From Bog-756 sp963806455 (GTDB taxonomy: Bacteria > Actinomycetota > Acidimicrobiia > Acidimicrobiales > RAAP-2): a DNA stretch of 64,000 bases. Each line of letters starts with the position of its first letter. Position 1 is the first letter of the stretch. A program made the translations under genes and the position numbers. Shown piece by piece: positions 1 to 8,320 of the stretch. The DNA lies in the NCBI GenBank assembly GCA_963806455.1, contig CAWDXZ010000001.1:372001-436000 (forward strand). Direction: 5' to 3'. Below the pieces are notes generated by a model. It did not search any database. It was given only the letters and a program-made list of their open reading frames with translations, and was not told the DNA's origin.

Positions 1-64
1 CAATGTCGGCGACCTCACCCTCGAGGACCAGGACGCCACGACCATGAGCATTGGCGATCTTCAT
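1..64 (-). CDS. Fumarylacetoacetate hydrolase family protein, N-terminal fragment (runs off the window)
   Basis: Only the first 21 codons lie in the window, beginning MKIANAHGRG and continuing VLVLEGEVADI. This opening is typical of the FAH superfamily (2-hydroxyhepta-2,4-dienedioate isomerase and 2-keto-4-pentenoate hydratase-like enzymes). Its ATG overlaps the stop of the upstream hydroxylase as ATGA, and AAGGAG stands 7 nt before it, so the start is well supported and translation is probably coupled. In a meta-cleavage operon an FAH-family enzyme would act after ring opening as hydratase, isomerase or acylpyruvate hydrolase. The exact reaction cannot be told from 21 residues. Confidence 0.75.
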   Translation of the reverse strand, partial: MKIANAHGRGVLVLEGEVADI

Positions 65-1578
65 TCGGGAGCTCCTTGGAGAAGGTGGTTGACAGACAGA
101 TGGCTTCGTAGCGCTTCGAGGAGTCCGGAGGCCTCATCCGACGAAGTCGCCGTCCCATAGAGCCGGAAATCGGGACGCTGCAACGCCCAGGTGACGCCGT
201 GTTCGGCGAACCAGTGGTCCAACAAGGCGTCAGGATCATCGAGTTCGACCAGGCGGCCCTCTATTGATTCGAACCAAGCCAGTTCCGTGGGATCGACAGC
301 GTGGTCTGCGTTGTCGATCGTGATCAACCGCCAGCCGACACCGAGCACATCGTCGGAGGGGAGCCCGGCGACGAGGCCCTGGGCCATCAATTCGCCGGCA
401 TAGGGTGCACTGGGATGGACGATTCCCTGGGTGATGGCGGGATGCGGCGGGACGTCGGAGGGTTCCGGCCCGATCGCCGCCGACAGAGCCTCGTCGCGTG
501 CCGCGGCTTTCTCCGGGTCGGAGACGCAGATGACCTTGCCGAGTTCCATGGAGAATTCGATGGTCGTGATCACGGTGGGGAGCCGCTCCTGCTGGTATGT
601 GTCGAGCAGCGACCCCGGAGCGGAACCGTCGAGTACGTGGTGCAGCTTCCATGAGAGGTTTGCGGCGTCTCGCACTCCCGCACACAGCCCCTGACCGGCG
701 AAGGGGGGCATCAGGTGCGCAGCGTCACCCGCGAGGAGCACCCGTCTATCACGCCAGCACTCGGCATAGCAGGCATTGAAGGTGTACACCGCGTGACGCT
801 CCAGCCGGGCATTGCCCGGGTGCACGTCCCAGGAGGCCAACATCGCCCACGCCCGACTCTCGTCGTTGAGATCGTCGACGGACTCGTGTGGAAGGCGCAT
901 GAATTCCCAGCGACGGCGGCCCGGTCCTCCTGAGACTGCTGTCGAGGGGCGAACCGGGTCGCAGATCTGGAGGTTCAGCGGGTCGAACACCCGAGGTTGG
1001 TCGAGCACGACGTCGACGATGAGCCAGTCGTAGAAGTAGCCGAGGTCTCGTACCGGTAGCCCCGCCAGCGACCGGACCGTGCTGTTGGCGCCGTCGCAGC
1101 CGACGACGTAGCAGGCATGGAACTCGGTTCCATCGGCACCTCTCAAGGTGATCGCGCCATCCAACTGCTCCAAGGCCACCACCTCGACCCCTCGCCGGAT
1201 CTGGATGCCCGGCAACGACTGCGCGCGGTGCTGGAGAAGGGCCTCGAGCGCCGGCTGGTTGAACATGGACGAGACGGGCCATCCCGAGGGACCATCACCG
1301 GCCCGCCCGAAGCGAAGCAGGCTGACCCCTGTCGCGTTGCGCCATTCATAGATGTCGGCCGGCTCGATGATCGAGCGCAGCTCGGGACCAATACCGCACG
1401 ACTGGAGGATTCGGCCCACCTCGTCGTCGAAATGTACGGCACGCGGCAACGGATAGGGTTCCGGCCAGCGTTCGAGCACCAGCACGGAGTGGCCGAGCTG
1501 GCCGAGGAGGACGGCCAACACGTTGCCAACCGGGCCAAACCCGACGATGGCGACGTCGGCATCCCAGTCGTCGGTCAC
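61..1578 (-). CDS. FAD-dependent aromatic hydroxylase (MhpA-like, PHBH fold)
   Basis: A 505-residue group A flavoprotein monooxygenase, similar in length to 3-(3-hydroxyphenyl)propionate hydroxylase. The Rossmann dinucleotide motif GFGPVG is at residues 13-18 followed by LVLER, the DG motif appears as GCDGANSTVR, and the FAD-ribityl GD motif as LLAGDAAHLMPPFAGQG. These enzymes hydroxylate a phenolic ring with NAD(P)H and O2 to give the catechol that the neighbouring extradiol dioxygenase cleaves. The start is a GTG only 3 nt after the dioxygenase stop and without a clear ribosome site, so coupled translation is likely. Family is clear; the substrate (phenylpropionate, resorcinol or another phenol) is not. 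Confidence 0.88.
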   Translation of the reverse strand: MTDDWDADVAIVGFGPVGNVLAVLLGQLGHSVLVLERWPEPYPLPRAVHFDDEVGRILQSCGIGPELRSIIEPADIYEWRNATGVSLLRFGRAGDGPSGWPVSSMFNQPALEALLQHRAQSLPGIQIRRGVEVVALEQLDGAITLRGADGTEFHACYVVGCDGANSTVRSLAGLPVRDLGYFYDWLIVDVVLDQPRVFDPLNLQICDPVRPSTAVSGGPGRRRWEFMRLPHESVDDLNDESRAWAMLASWDVHPGNARLERHAVYTFNACYAECWRDRRVLLAGDAAHLMPPFAGQGLCAGVRDAANLSWKLHHVLDGSAPGSLLDTYQQERLPTVITTIEFSMELGKVICVSDPEKAAARDEALSAAIGPEPSDVPPHPAITQGIVHPSAPYAGELMAQGLVAGLPSDDVLGVGWRLITIDNADHAVDPTELAWFESIEGRLVELDDPDALLDHWFAEHGVTWALQRPDFRLYGTATSSDEASGLLEALRSHLSVNHLLQGAPE

Positions 1579-1581
1579 CGT

Positions 1582-2463
1582 TCAGCGTAGTGCCTGGTGG
1601 CCCCAGGCACTGATCCGGTCGTAGCGGCGATCATCCGCCCAGCGCTCGGTGATCACCCGAGCGCCGTGGCCGACCTCGACCTGGAAGCCGGCGGGAGTCT
1701 GCAGGTAAAAGCTGAACATCCCATCGTTGTCGTGACGGCCGAGCCCGTTCGGGATCCCGAGTCCGGAGGTCCACACCCGGTCAAAGGCCGACCCGACGTC
1801 GTCACGATCGTTCGTCTCGAACATCACATGATGGAGCACCTGCGGAAGCTCGAACGGCGCACGGGCCAGGGCCACTGTGTGGTGACGTGCATTGCAGTGG
1901 TAAAAGCGCACCTCCAGGGTTATTCCATCAGCAATCTCCATCTCGAGCCAGTCCGACTGACCGAAGCCGAGGCCATCGGTGAGGAACGTCGCAGACTCAT
2001 CGAACGCAGTCGTGGCGAACACCACATGGCCGAAGCCCACGTCGTCGGTGAGGAACCCGCCGGGGACCAGCTCCGACGAGAATGGGATCGACGCATCGGC
2101 AGGGTCGAGCACGATCTCGACATCCGTCCCCCACGGCGCCCTGGTCCGGACCAGGCGGCCCACCCGCCGCCGTTCTGCCGTCTCGCCGTCTTCGACAATG
2201 TCGAGCCCCATCGTCTCGAGGCGTGCAACAGCGGACTCGAACGCCTGGAGGTCGACCGCCTCGACGCCGATCGCGGTGCTGTCGTTGGCCGGGCCGGGCT
2301 CCACGATGATCCGGTGTGCGCGTCCGTCGTTGCGCCAGGTTCGGGCGCCCGGTTCCGTTCGATCACCGGGCACGAGGCCGACGACTTCGGCGAAGACCGG
2401 AGTGAGGCTGTCCGGATCGGGCGTCTCGAGCACAAGGTAGCCGAGTTCGAGTTGATGCTTCAT
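1582..2463 (-). CDS. Type I extradiol ring-cleavage dioxygenase (BphC/HsaC-like)
   Basis: A 293-residue protein of two VOC-type domains, the architecture of 2,3-dihydroxybiphenyl 1,2-dioxygenase. The iron ligands sit where expected: His146 (GFGH), His211 or His212 (QVLHHV) and Glu263 (GFQVEVG). It would open a catechol ring with O2 in the meta position using Fe(II). The ATG at 2463 starts at the family's usual N-terminus (MKHQLELGYL); longer upstream reading is overlap with the amidohydrolase. It lies third in a tightly spaced operon, after the amidohydrolase and before the hydroxylase. Substrate specificity cannot be read from sequence alone. Confidence 0.88.
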   Translation of the reverse strand: MKHQLELGYLVLETPDPDSLTPVFAEVVGLVPGDRTEPGARTWRNDGRAHRIIVEPGPANDSTAIGVEAVDLQAFESAVARLETMGLDIVEDGETAERRRVGRLVRTRAPWGTDVEIVLDPADASIPFSSELVPGGFLTDDVGFGHVVFATTAFDESATFLTDGLGFGQSDWLEMEIADGITLEVRFYHCNARHHTVALARAPFELPQVLHHVMFETNDRDDVGSAFDRVWTSGLGIPNGLGRHDNDGMFSFYLQTPAGFQVEVGHGARVITERWADDRRYDRISAWGHQALR

Positions 2464-2494
2464 GAGCGTCGTCCTGTCCGGTGAGGCAGCCGAG

Positions 2495-3448
2495 TCAGCG
2501 CCGGTCTGCGACGGTGGGGAAGAGTCGTTCGGTGTTTGCGCGAAGAGTGTCCGGCAGCGATCCCGGCGGGTCGCCGACCTCGGCGAGCTGTTCGACTGCC
2601 GCGGCGACAACGAACTCCGGGGTGAACGGGTAGTCGCTCCCGTAGTGCAGGTGCTCCAGCGTCGTGAGCGTGAGGAGGGCATCGAGCTGGCGGGGAATCG
2701 GGAATCCGGCGAGGTCGAAGTGCATCCGGCTGAGGTCGCGCAGCACGTCAGCGAGGGGGTCGACCGCCAGCAGATTGGAGAAGATGCTGACACGATCGGC
2801 GACCATCGCCAGTGTCGCCCCGGCGTGCGGGACGATGAACTCGATCCCCGGGTGCTTGGCCACCGTGCCATTCAGCACCAGATCGACGACAGCCCGGGTC
2901 GTATCGAAGAAGAACTCCAGCATCGGCCGGGGCCGGCCGAGCGACGTGTGTTCCCAGCAAGCCGGCGAGGTCGGGTGAATGAACAGCCGGGCGTCGCGCC
3001 GGTCGAGCTCGTCGAAGACCGGAACGAAGGCGGGGTCCCCCAGGTAGGTGCCTCCTATGTTCGTGAGCATGGCGAAGCCGATGACGTCCAGGCGGTCGCA
3101 GCAGTAGGAGATCTCGGCGATGGCGGCGTCGACATCGGGAAGCGGAAGGGAGGCGAAGAGCCCGAACCGTCCGGAATGGTCGACGACGGCGCGCCGACCT
3201 ACCTCGTTCACCTCCCGGGCGAGGTCTCGAGTCGTGGCCTCGTTGCCGAAGTGCACACCGGGTGAGGATATCGACAGCTGGGATGTCTCGATTCCGAGCC
3301 GATCCATGACGGCGACGTGCTGCTCAGCGGACCAGTCCGGGATCTGAGGGAAGCCATCGGGTTGGCCGTGACCGTTCTCGAGCAACGCAACGCGGTAGGC
3401 CTGCGGCAGATAGTGGGCGTGAACGTCGATCGCGCCGGCCGCGGTCAC
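2495..3448 (-). CDS. Amidohydrolase family 2 protein (ACMSD-like)
   Basis: About 317 residues of the amidohydrolase-2 / 2-amino-3-carboxymuconate-6-semialdehyde decarboxylase family. Metal-ligand motifs are visible: HxH in DVHAHYLP near the N-terminus, FIHPTSP, VPHAGATL and the catalytic Asp in HYGSDYPF. Members decarboxylate or hydrate ring-cleavage products with a Zn or Mn ion. I prefer the GTG at 3448, which forms a GTGA overlap with the upstream hydrolase stop and has AGGAG 9 nt upstream; an in-frame ATG at 3469 would add seven residues but lacks a ribosome site. In this operon it probably processes the meta-cleavage product or a branch acid. Confidence 0.85.
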   Translation of the reverse strand: MTAAGAIDVHAHYLPQAYRVALLENGHGQPDGFPQIPDWSAEQHVAVMDRLGIETSQLSISSPGVHFGNEATTRDLAREVNEVGRRAVVDHSGRFGLFASLPLPDVDAAIAEISYCCDRLDVIGFAMLTNIGGTYLGDPAFVPVFDELDRRDARLFIHPTSPACWEHTSLGRPRPMLEFFFDTTRAVVDLVLNGTVAKHPGIEFIVPHAGATLAMVADRVSIFSNLLAVDPLADVLRDLSRMHFDLAGFPIPRQLDALLTLTTLEHLHYGSDYPFTPEFVVAAAVEQLAEVGDPPGSLPDTLRANTERLFPTVADRR

Positions 3449-4398
3449 GGTCCGAAGCTCCTCGCCCATTCGAGGACGGTCTCGGCATAGAGTTCTGGCC
3501 GGTCACCGTGCATCGAGTGGCCCACGTCGGGGAACGATCGGTGCTCCACCTTCACACTGGCCTCCACGAGCAGGTCCCGCACCCGTCGGGCCTGCTGGTC
3601 GGACATGGCGCCGAGCAGGAAACCGTTGGCGTCATCGCTGGTGCGCATGTGGTGGGTCAGCAGCACTGAGGAGACCCTGGCGCTGCGCAGCATCCGCTCG
3701 TGGTCACAGGAGATCCCGATGGTCCCTGTCCAGAAGGACCGGCCCCATTCGGGGTCGTACTCCTTGAGGTTCTGGGGTGGCTCGTCCGGCACCGGGATGA
3801 ACCTCATGTGCTCGGGCAGCCAGGACGCGGAGGCCTCCCGCATGTCGTCCCAGGCCCCGATCGACCACTGGTCACCGAGGAAGGTGCTCCAGAGGTCGAA
3901 CAGCGGACCGATGCACTGACGGATGCCAGGTCCGACGGCTGGCCGGACCTCCGACGCGAAGAGGGGCGGGTCCTCGAAGACCGCAGCGACGACCTGACCG
4001 GGCTTGGCGTACGCCGTCAGCCAGGCGGCGAGCACGCCGCCAGAGGAGAGACCGCTCACGATCGTCGGCCGCCCGATCACCAGATCCATGAATCGGACGA
4101 GGTCGTTGCCCATGTTGTCGAGCGTGTAGCGACCCGGCGTGCGTGTGCTCCGGCCCTGACCCCGAAGGTCGACCGCGAACAACTGGAAGTACTGGGCGAG
4201 CATCGGCATGGCCGTCTCGTAGCCCCACCACGACTCGGTCTGGCCGGGTATGAGCAGCAGCGCCGGCAAAGCAGGGTCGCCAAGGGTGGCGTAGTTCATC
4301 CGGACCTCGCCGAGGTCGGCCACCTGCTCGCCGATGTGGTGGGCGACGTAGGTCTCCCCGGGATTGTGGGGTCCGTAGCGAGCCCGGTGATCCGTCAT
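3445..4398 (-). CDS. Alpha/beta hydrolase (meta-cleavage product hydrolase-like)
   Basis: A 317-residue alpha/beta hydrolase. The nucleophile elbow is GLSSGG with Ser118, the DLRGQGRS segment is typical of the MhpC/BphD-type fold, and a C-terminal GHSMHGD provides the likely catalytic His. Such enzymes hydrolyse the C-C bond of vinylogous 1,5-diketones made by extradiol cleavage. It is the first gene of the catabolic operon, divergent from a TetR gene, with a TAACAT box just before the ATG inside an inverted repeat. The odd insertion around SIGAWDDMREASASW forms a lid. An ester or epoxide hydrolase is possible, but the context favours ring-fission products. Confidence 0.82.
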   Translation of the reverse strand: MTDHRARYGPHNPGETYVAHHIGEQVADLGEVRMNYATLGDPALPALLLIPGQTESWWGYETAMPMLAQYFQLFAVDLRGQGRSTRTPGRYTLDNMGNDLVRFMDLVIGRPTIVSGLSSGGVLAAWLTAYAKPGQVVAAVFEDPPLFASEVRPAVGPGIRQCIGPLFDLWSTFLGDQWSIGAWDDMREASASWLPEHMRFIPVPDEPPQNLKEYDPEWGRSFWTGTIGISCDHERMLRSARVSSVLLTHHMRTSDDANGFLLGAMSDQQARRVRDLLVEASVKVEHRSFPDVGHSMHGDRPELYAETVLEWARSFGP

Positions 4399-4404
4399 CG
4401 AATG

Positions 4405-4424
4405 TTATCTTGTTCGACCGATAA
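4405..4424. promoter_or_regulatory. Probable TetR operator between catabolic operon and regulator
   Basis: Inverted repeat TTATC (4405-4409), 10-nt spacer, GATAA (4420-4424) in the 68-bp gap between the divergent start codons. On the minus strand the right half of the repeat overlaps a TAACAT -10-like box lying a few bases before the hydrolase ATG. Binding there would block transcription of the operon and probably of the regulator. This is a pattern-based call; arms are only 5 bp. Confidence 0.5.
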
Positions 4425-4466
4425 GAAATCTGTCAATAGCCTGCTCAGGCGATTAGGGTTCCCGCC

Positions 4467-5108
4467 ATGGCGAAGGCGTCCATGACGACAATGGTGCGGG
4501 CCGGCCGTCCGTCAGCTCAACCGACACGCGATCGGATCGTCGCGGCGGCGGTCGACCTCTTTTCGGAACGTTCGTTCGACGGTGCGACGACGCGCGAGAT
4601 CGCCGCGAGGGCGGGTGTGACGCAACCATTGGTCACCTACCACTTCCGCTCGAAGGAGGAGCTCTGGAAGGCTGCGGTCGATTCACTGTTCGAGCTGCTT
4701 ATCCAGACGATGGATGAGCGAACCACCGGGCTTCGAGGAGTCGACGAGGTCACCAGTGCGAAGCTCCGTGTGCGCGAGTTCGTCACCTTCTCGGCACGTC
4801 ATCCCCAGCTCCATCGGATCATCATGCAGGAGTCGAAGGCTGACGGTCCGCGGATGGACTATCTCGTCGACCGCCACGTGCGACCGATCTATGAGCGAAC
4901 CACGGAGCTGCTCGAGGCGCTGGCCCACAAGGGCGCGGTACCACCCATCCCAGCGGCGCACCTGTACTACATCCTGACTGGAGCAGGCCCGACGATGTTC
5001 GTCCTCGCGCCGGAGTGCCGACGACTCAGCTCCCTCGATCCGTCTGACGAGGCCGTCATCGAAGCACACGCTGACGCCGTCTGCCTCCTCCTCTTCGGAG
5101 GCTCCTGA
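4467..5108 (+). CDS. TetR/AcrR family transcriptional regulator
   Basis: A 213-residue regulator with an N-terminal helix-turn-helix (TREIAARAGVTQPLVTYHFRS region) preceded by TRDRIVAAAVDLFSE, and an all-helical ligand-binding C-terminus. It is transcribed divergently from the ring-cleavage operon with an inverted repeat in the gap, so it is most likely its local repressor, released by a pathway substrate or intermediate. Two further in-frame ATGs follow within 10 codons (positions 4482 and 4491), so the first residues are uncertain; the HTH is unaffected. Confidence 0.9.
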   Translation: MAKASMTTMVRAGRPSAQPTRDRIVAAAVDLFSERSFDGATTREIAARAGVTQPLVTYHFRSKEELWKAAVDSLFELLIQTMDERTTGLRGVDEVTSAKLRVREFVTFSARHPQLHRIIMQESKADGPRMDYLVDRHVRPIYERTTELLEALAHKGAVPPIPAAHLYYILTGAGPTMFVLAPECRRLSSLDPSDEAVIEAHADAVCLLLFGGS

Positions 5109-5153
5109 GGAGGTGCGTGCAAGTCGGTGGGCTCGCCCGTTCTGCCTCGCATT

Positions 5154-5510
5154 TCAATAGTGGATTCGGAAGCTTCCGATGAAGGTGATCGTGTTGCCGT
5201 CGGGATCGGTGATCGAGGAAAGTTGGACCCCCTTGTTCACCATTTCGATTGCCTCCGTGGTCAGCCCTCTCCGGGACAGCTCGACGACGTGTTGTTCCAG
5301 GTGGTCGACGGCGAAGTTGACCAGGGCCGAACCGGCGCGTCTCTCGTCCGTGGTGACCTGAAGCCATCCGCCGTCGGTGATGTGCCATTCGACGAGGCGC
5401 CCTGGCATGGGCAGGTTATCGGCCGGCCGGCCCACGAGGCGTTCATACCATTGGTGAGCGGCGTCGAAATCGGTCACGGGGACGACGGCGAGAACGTGCT
5501 CGATGGACAT
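5154..5510 (-). CDS. VOC-family (glyoxalase/dioxygenase-fold) protein
   Basis: A 118-residue single-domain protein with the paired beta-alpha-beta pattern of the vicinal oxygen chelate superfamily: MSIEHVLAVVPVTDFDAAHQWYERLVGRP opens it and DPDGNTITFIG closes it, the usual metal-facing end strand. Small VOC proteins include glyoxalase I, fosfomycin or bleomycin resistance proteins and unknown enzymes; nothing here decides between them. It converges on the TetR gene, 45 bp away, and its upstream region holds repeated TTAGTTA half-sites, so it may be separately controlled. Confidence 0.78.
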   Translation of the reverse strand: MSIEHVLAVVPVTDFDAAHQWYERLVGRPADNLPMPGRLVEWHITDGGWLQVTTDERRAGSALVNFAVDHLEQHVVELSRRGLTTEAIEMVNKGVQLSSITDPDGNTITFIGSFRIHY

Positions 5511-5620
5511 GTCGGTTTCCTTTCCCGTCGGGGGCGCATCGTGGCGTGGACCAGGTGAGAGTCCGACGGGGGCGTTGGCCCGCGGTTTCCCGGGCCATCG
5601 GGCCTGTCCCGGCGTGAGAA

Positions 5621-5685
5621 TTAGTTAGGCACAGCCTTAACTATAACGTCACACGGGTGCAACAGTAAAGAAGGATGTTAACTAA
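5621..5685. promoter_or_regulatory. Cluster of TTAGTTA half-sites upstream of the VOC gene
   Basis: In the 287-bp gap before the VOC gene (5511-5797, otherwise featureless) lie TTAGTTAGGC (5621-5630) and GCCTTAACTA (5634-5643), an inverted pair with one base out of register, and TTAACTAA at 5678-5685. The AT-rich TTAG...GGC/GCC...TAA layout resembles a DtxR/IdeR iron box but also a TetR-type operator. It stands out against the GC-rich surroundings. Confidence 0.4.
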
Positions 5686-5797
5686 TTGTCGGCACGACAC
5701 ACCGCCATGCCGTGGCCGAGAGGGGAGGCCTGCCGAGGCGCTGGGCGCAGATGTGCCGCTCGAGCCCGTTGCGCCGGTCCGGTGCGGCACGTCATCC

Positions 5798-6967
5798 TCA
5801 GGTCAGGGCGGCGTAGGCGGCGTCTTGGAGGTCGTCGTGGACGGCGGGGGGCTTGGCGGTCTCCCATAGGCGCTGTGTCAGTACGATCACGACCAAGTCT
5901 CGGGCTGGATCCACCAGCCAGGACGTGCCGAGCCCGCCGTCCCAACCGAAGGCCCCAGTCCGTGGTCCCGCGGTGATCACGGACTGGCACAGGCTCCAGC
6001 TGCGCCCATGGAGGAACGCGTCGGCGGTCCCAGCCCGCTGCCCGGCGGTGAGCTGGTCTCGGGTCATCTGCGCCACTGAATCCTCGGACAAGATCGGGGC
6101 TCCCCCGTCGAGGAACATGCGGGCGAAAGCCAGCAGGTCTCCGGCGGTCGACACCAGCCCAGCCGCGCCATCGGCGAACGCGGGAGAATGGCTCCATTGT
6201 CCATCGGGCGGGTCCCACACCTGCAGCCCGTCCGGGCTGGTTACGTAGGCGGTGGCCAGACGGGACAGGTCGGACGCCCGAAAGGTCGTGTCGGGCATGC
6301 CCAGCGGCTCGAAGAGTCGGGTTCGTAGCAAATCGACCAGAGGGACTCCGGCCGCTCGGGCAACGAGGACTCCGAGGACTGAGGCCCCGGTGTTGTACAT
6401 CCAACACTGGCCCGGCTGGGCGAGAAGCGGCAGCGAGCCGAGCCGGGCCATCCACGTGTCGGGATCGGGCTGTTCGTCGGGATTGGGCGGTCCGAGGGTG
6501 CACAGGTCCAAGTCGGCGGCAGCCTTCACCACCGGCCAAGGCTGGGAAGCCATGAACATCTCCACGACCATCCCGAAACCGAATGTGAAGGTGAGCAGAT
6601 CGCGCACGGTGATCGCACGGTCGACGGGCTCGGTGTCGTCGAGCGGGCCGTCCATTCGGCGCAGCACCCGGCGGTTGGCCAGTTCGGGCAGCCACCTCTC
6701 CGCCGGGTCGTCCATCCTGATGGTGCCCTGGTCGACCAAGGACATGGCGGCCGCCCCGGTCACGGGCTTGGTCGTCGACGCTATGCGGAACAGGGAGTCT
6801 CGACGCACGGGGGGCCCGCCGACAGACAGGGATCCGAGGGCTTCGATGTGAACCTGGTCTTCTCTCGACACCAGCGCGACCAGCCCGGGGACCTTGTCCG
6901 GCCCGACGTGGCCGGCCGCCACCTCGGCGAACCGCTCCAATCCTTCCGGGGACAGGGGATCAGGCAT
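5798..6967 (-). CDS. Serine hydrolase of the class C beta-lactamase / esterase EstB fold
   Basis: A 389-residue beta-lactamase-related protein. The nucleophile motif SxxK is Ser64-Thr-Thr-Lys67 (RIASTTKPVTG), the Tyr motif is MYNTGAS, and the protein contains the conserved LGMPDTTF and GLVSTAGDLLAFARM segments of this family. Members are esterases, D-aminopeptidases or penicillin-binding-like hydrolases; true beta-lactamase activity is not implied. No signal peptide is visible, so it is probably cytoplasmic. The ATG at 6967 has GAGGAG directly upstream and matches the family N-terminus; longer in-frame reading is not supported. It follows a PhnB-like gene on the same strand by 25 bp. Confidence 0.86.
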   Translation of the reverse strand: MPDPLSPEGLERFAEVAAGHVGPDKVPGLVALVSREDQVHIEALGSLSVGGPPVRRDSLFRIASTTKPVTGAAAMSLVDQGTIRMDDPAERWLPELANRRVLRRMDGPLDDTEPVDRAITVRDLLTFTFGFGMVVEMFMASQPWPVVKAAADLDLCTLGPPNPDEQPDPDTWMARLGSLPLLAQPGQCWMYNTGASVLGVLVARAAGVPLVDLLRTRLFEPLGMPDTTFRASDLSRLATAYVTSPDGLQVWDPPDGQWSHSPAFADGAAGLVSTAGDLLAFARMFLDGGAPILSEDSVAQMTRDQLTAGQRAGTADAFLHGRSWSLCQSVITAGPRTGAFGWDGGLGTSWLVDPARDLVVIVLTQRLWETAKPPAVHDDLQDAAYAALT

Positions 6968-6992
6968 GGGTCTCCTCGCGTTGCGGTCGTGT

Positions 6993-7433
6993 TCAGGTGC
7001 CCTCGTCGGGCGACACTGCCTCTCGTGGAGCCCCTCGAAAGAACCAATGCACCCCGTATCGGTCGGCCAGATGTCCATAGGTCCCGAACGGCATGTCCCG
7101 CAGGTCGTCGAGCAGGTCCTCGTCGGCGCCCGCAGCCAACTTGTCGAAGGCGGCCCTCAGTGCGGTGTAGTCCTCCGTCTGGACGTACAGGGCGACGGTA
7201 TTGCCCGGACGGGGAATGCGGGTGGGATGGAGCCAATCGGTGGCAGAGAAGTCGACGGCTCCATTGCTCAGACGGGCATATGTCACCTTCTGCTTCCGCT
7301 CGGGCGGCGCGTCGTCGCCCATCGGGGTATCGCCCAGTCTCGTAATGGTCAGTTCGCCGCCCAGGCACGACTGATAGAAGTCCATGGCCTCGGCGCAGTT
7401 TCCGTCGAAGAGCAAGAAGGGTGTGAGGTTCAT
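6993..7433 (-). CDS. PhnB-like VOC-family protein
   Basis: A 146-residue protein of the PhnB / 3-demethylubiquinone methyltransferase-like VOC group. It opens MNLTPFLLFDGNCAEAMDFYQSCLGG, has the NTVALYVQTED segment, and closes with GTYGHLADRYGVHWFF, both hallmarks of this group. The biochemical role of the group is largely unknown. GGAGTGAGACG precedes the ATG as ribosome site. It probably forms a two-gene unit with the downstream serine hydrolase. Confidence 0.84.
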   Translation of the reverse strand: MNLTPFLLFDGNCAEAMDFYQSCLGGELTITRLGDTPMGDDAPPERKQKVTYARLSNGAVDFSATDWLHPTRIPRPGNTVALYVQTEDYTALRAAFDKLAAGADEDLLDDLRDMPFGTYGHLADRYGVHWFFRGAPREAVSPDEGT

Positions 7434-7695
7434 CGTCTCACTCCACTCCGGCGTCGGCCGACAACGGCGCCTGGGCGGTCAGCGGCAGATCCCAGATCCA
7501 TCATGATTCCTCCACGTGAAGGGGCTGGCGAGGCCATCGACTGTACGACAGCGGGTCGCCCGAGAATTCATCGCCGGCTTTCACCGAGCCGACCGGGGGT
7601 CACTCCGGCGAGGGGTGGAGGAAGGGGCAGAGCCGGTAGCGAATTGCGGCGCCCTAGTACCCGGTGAGCCTCGTTCCGGCGACGTACCGAGGCAC

Positions 7696-8316
7696 TCAGC
7701 GGGGAGCGATCGGGCAGTCCGCCCGGTGGGCCGATCGGTCGAGGACGGCACCGCACTCGGGACAGAGCAGGGCGGCCCAGCATGCCGGATCCCCACCTCC
7801 CCGGTCGGCCGCCTGCTCGGACGCCCCGCCCGACCGGTCCTCGGATGAGCCCCGATCCACGGCGGAGAGGTCGATCGTGAATCGGACGGCGCCGACCGGG
7901 TGAACATCGTGCTCGACCTCCGGGGGGATGACCAGGACGCCGTCGCCCTGGGATGGACCGACTTCGAACGATGGCTGGGCGCCCATGGTGAGGCGCAACC
8001 GGCCCTCGTGAATGGTGATCTGACCCCACGTGCCGGAAGCAAGCCGGTGACGCCGTCGCAGTCCCGCCGGCATGGACTGCTCGGTCCACTCGGGGCTGGT
8101 GCGAACCCGGCGGAGGCCCAGGGGGAGCTCGCCGCGGTCGCACAACGGGCAATCGAGGGGACTTCCCAGCTTCGTCGACCTTCCGGCGTGGTCGACTACC
8201 CAGGGGTGAAGCTGGAAAGGGGGTCGGTGACGCACGTGCTGGTTGTGACCGCACGACAATTCGGCGATCCAGTCCCCCGCCACATCTTGGTGGAAGGCAG
8301 TGATCACGCGTTCCAC
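7696..8316 (-). CDS. DUF3565 + DUF1971 cupin + C-terminal zinc ribbon protein
   Basis: About 206 residues with three parts. The N-terminus (ERVITAFHQD, ELSCGHNQHVRHRPPF, CPLCDRGELP) matches DUF3565, a Cys/His domain. The middle (TSPEWTEQSMPAGLRRRHRL, WGQITIHEGRLRL, IPPEVEHDVHPVGAVRFTIDL) matches DUF1971, the TehB-associated cupin of tellurite resistance. The tail holds CPECGAVLD and a second Cys. I chose the GTG at 8316, 4 nt after the ClC stop and next to the usual DUF3565 start; an ATG at 8364 would overlap ClC by 44 nt. It is in an operon with the ClC gene. Function unknown; a role in metal or oxyanion stress is a guess from DUF1971. Confidence 0.78.
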   Translation of the reverse strand: MERVITAFHQDVAGDWIAELSCGHNQHVRHRPPFQLHPWVVDHAGRSTKLGSPLDCPLCDRGELPLGLRRVRTSPEWTEQSMPAGLRRRHRLASGTWGQITIHEGRLRLTMGAQPSFEVGPSQGDGVLVIPPEVEHDVHPVGAVRFTIDLSAVDRGSSEDRSGGASEQAADRGGGDPACWAALLCPECGAVLDRSAHRADCPIAPR

Positions 8317-8320
8317 CGGC

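Noticed and set aside
2462..3265. 267-codon plus-strand frame
   Set aside because: Lies wholly opposite the amidohydrolase gene and shows no domain.
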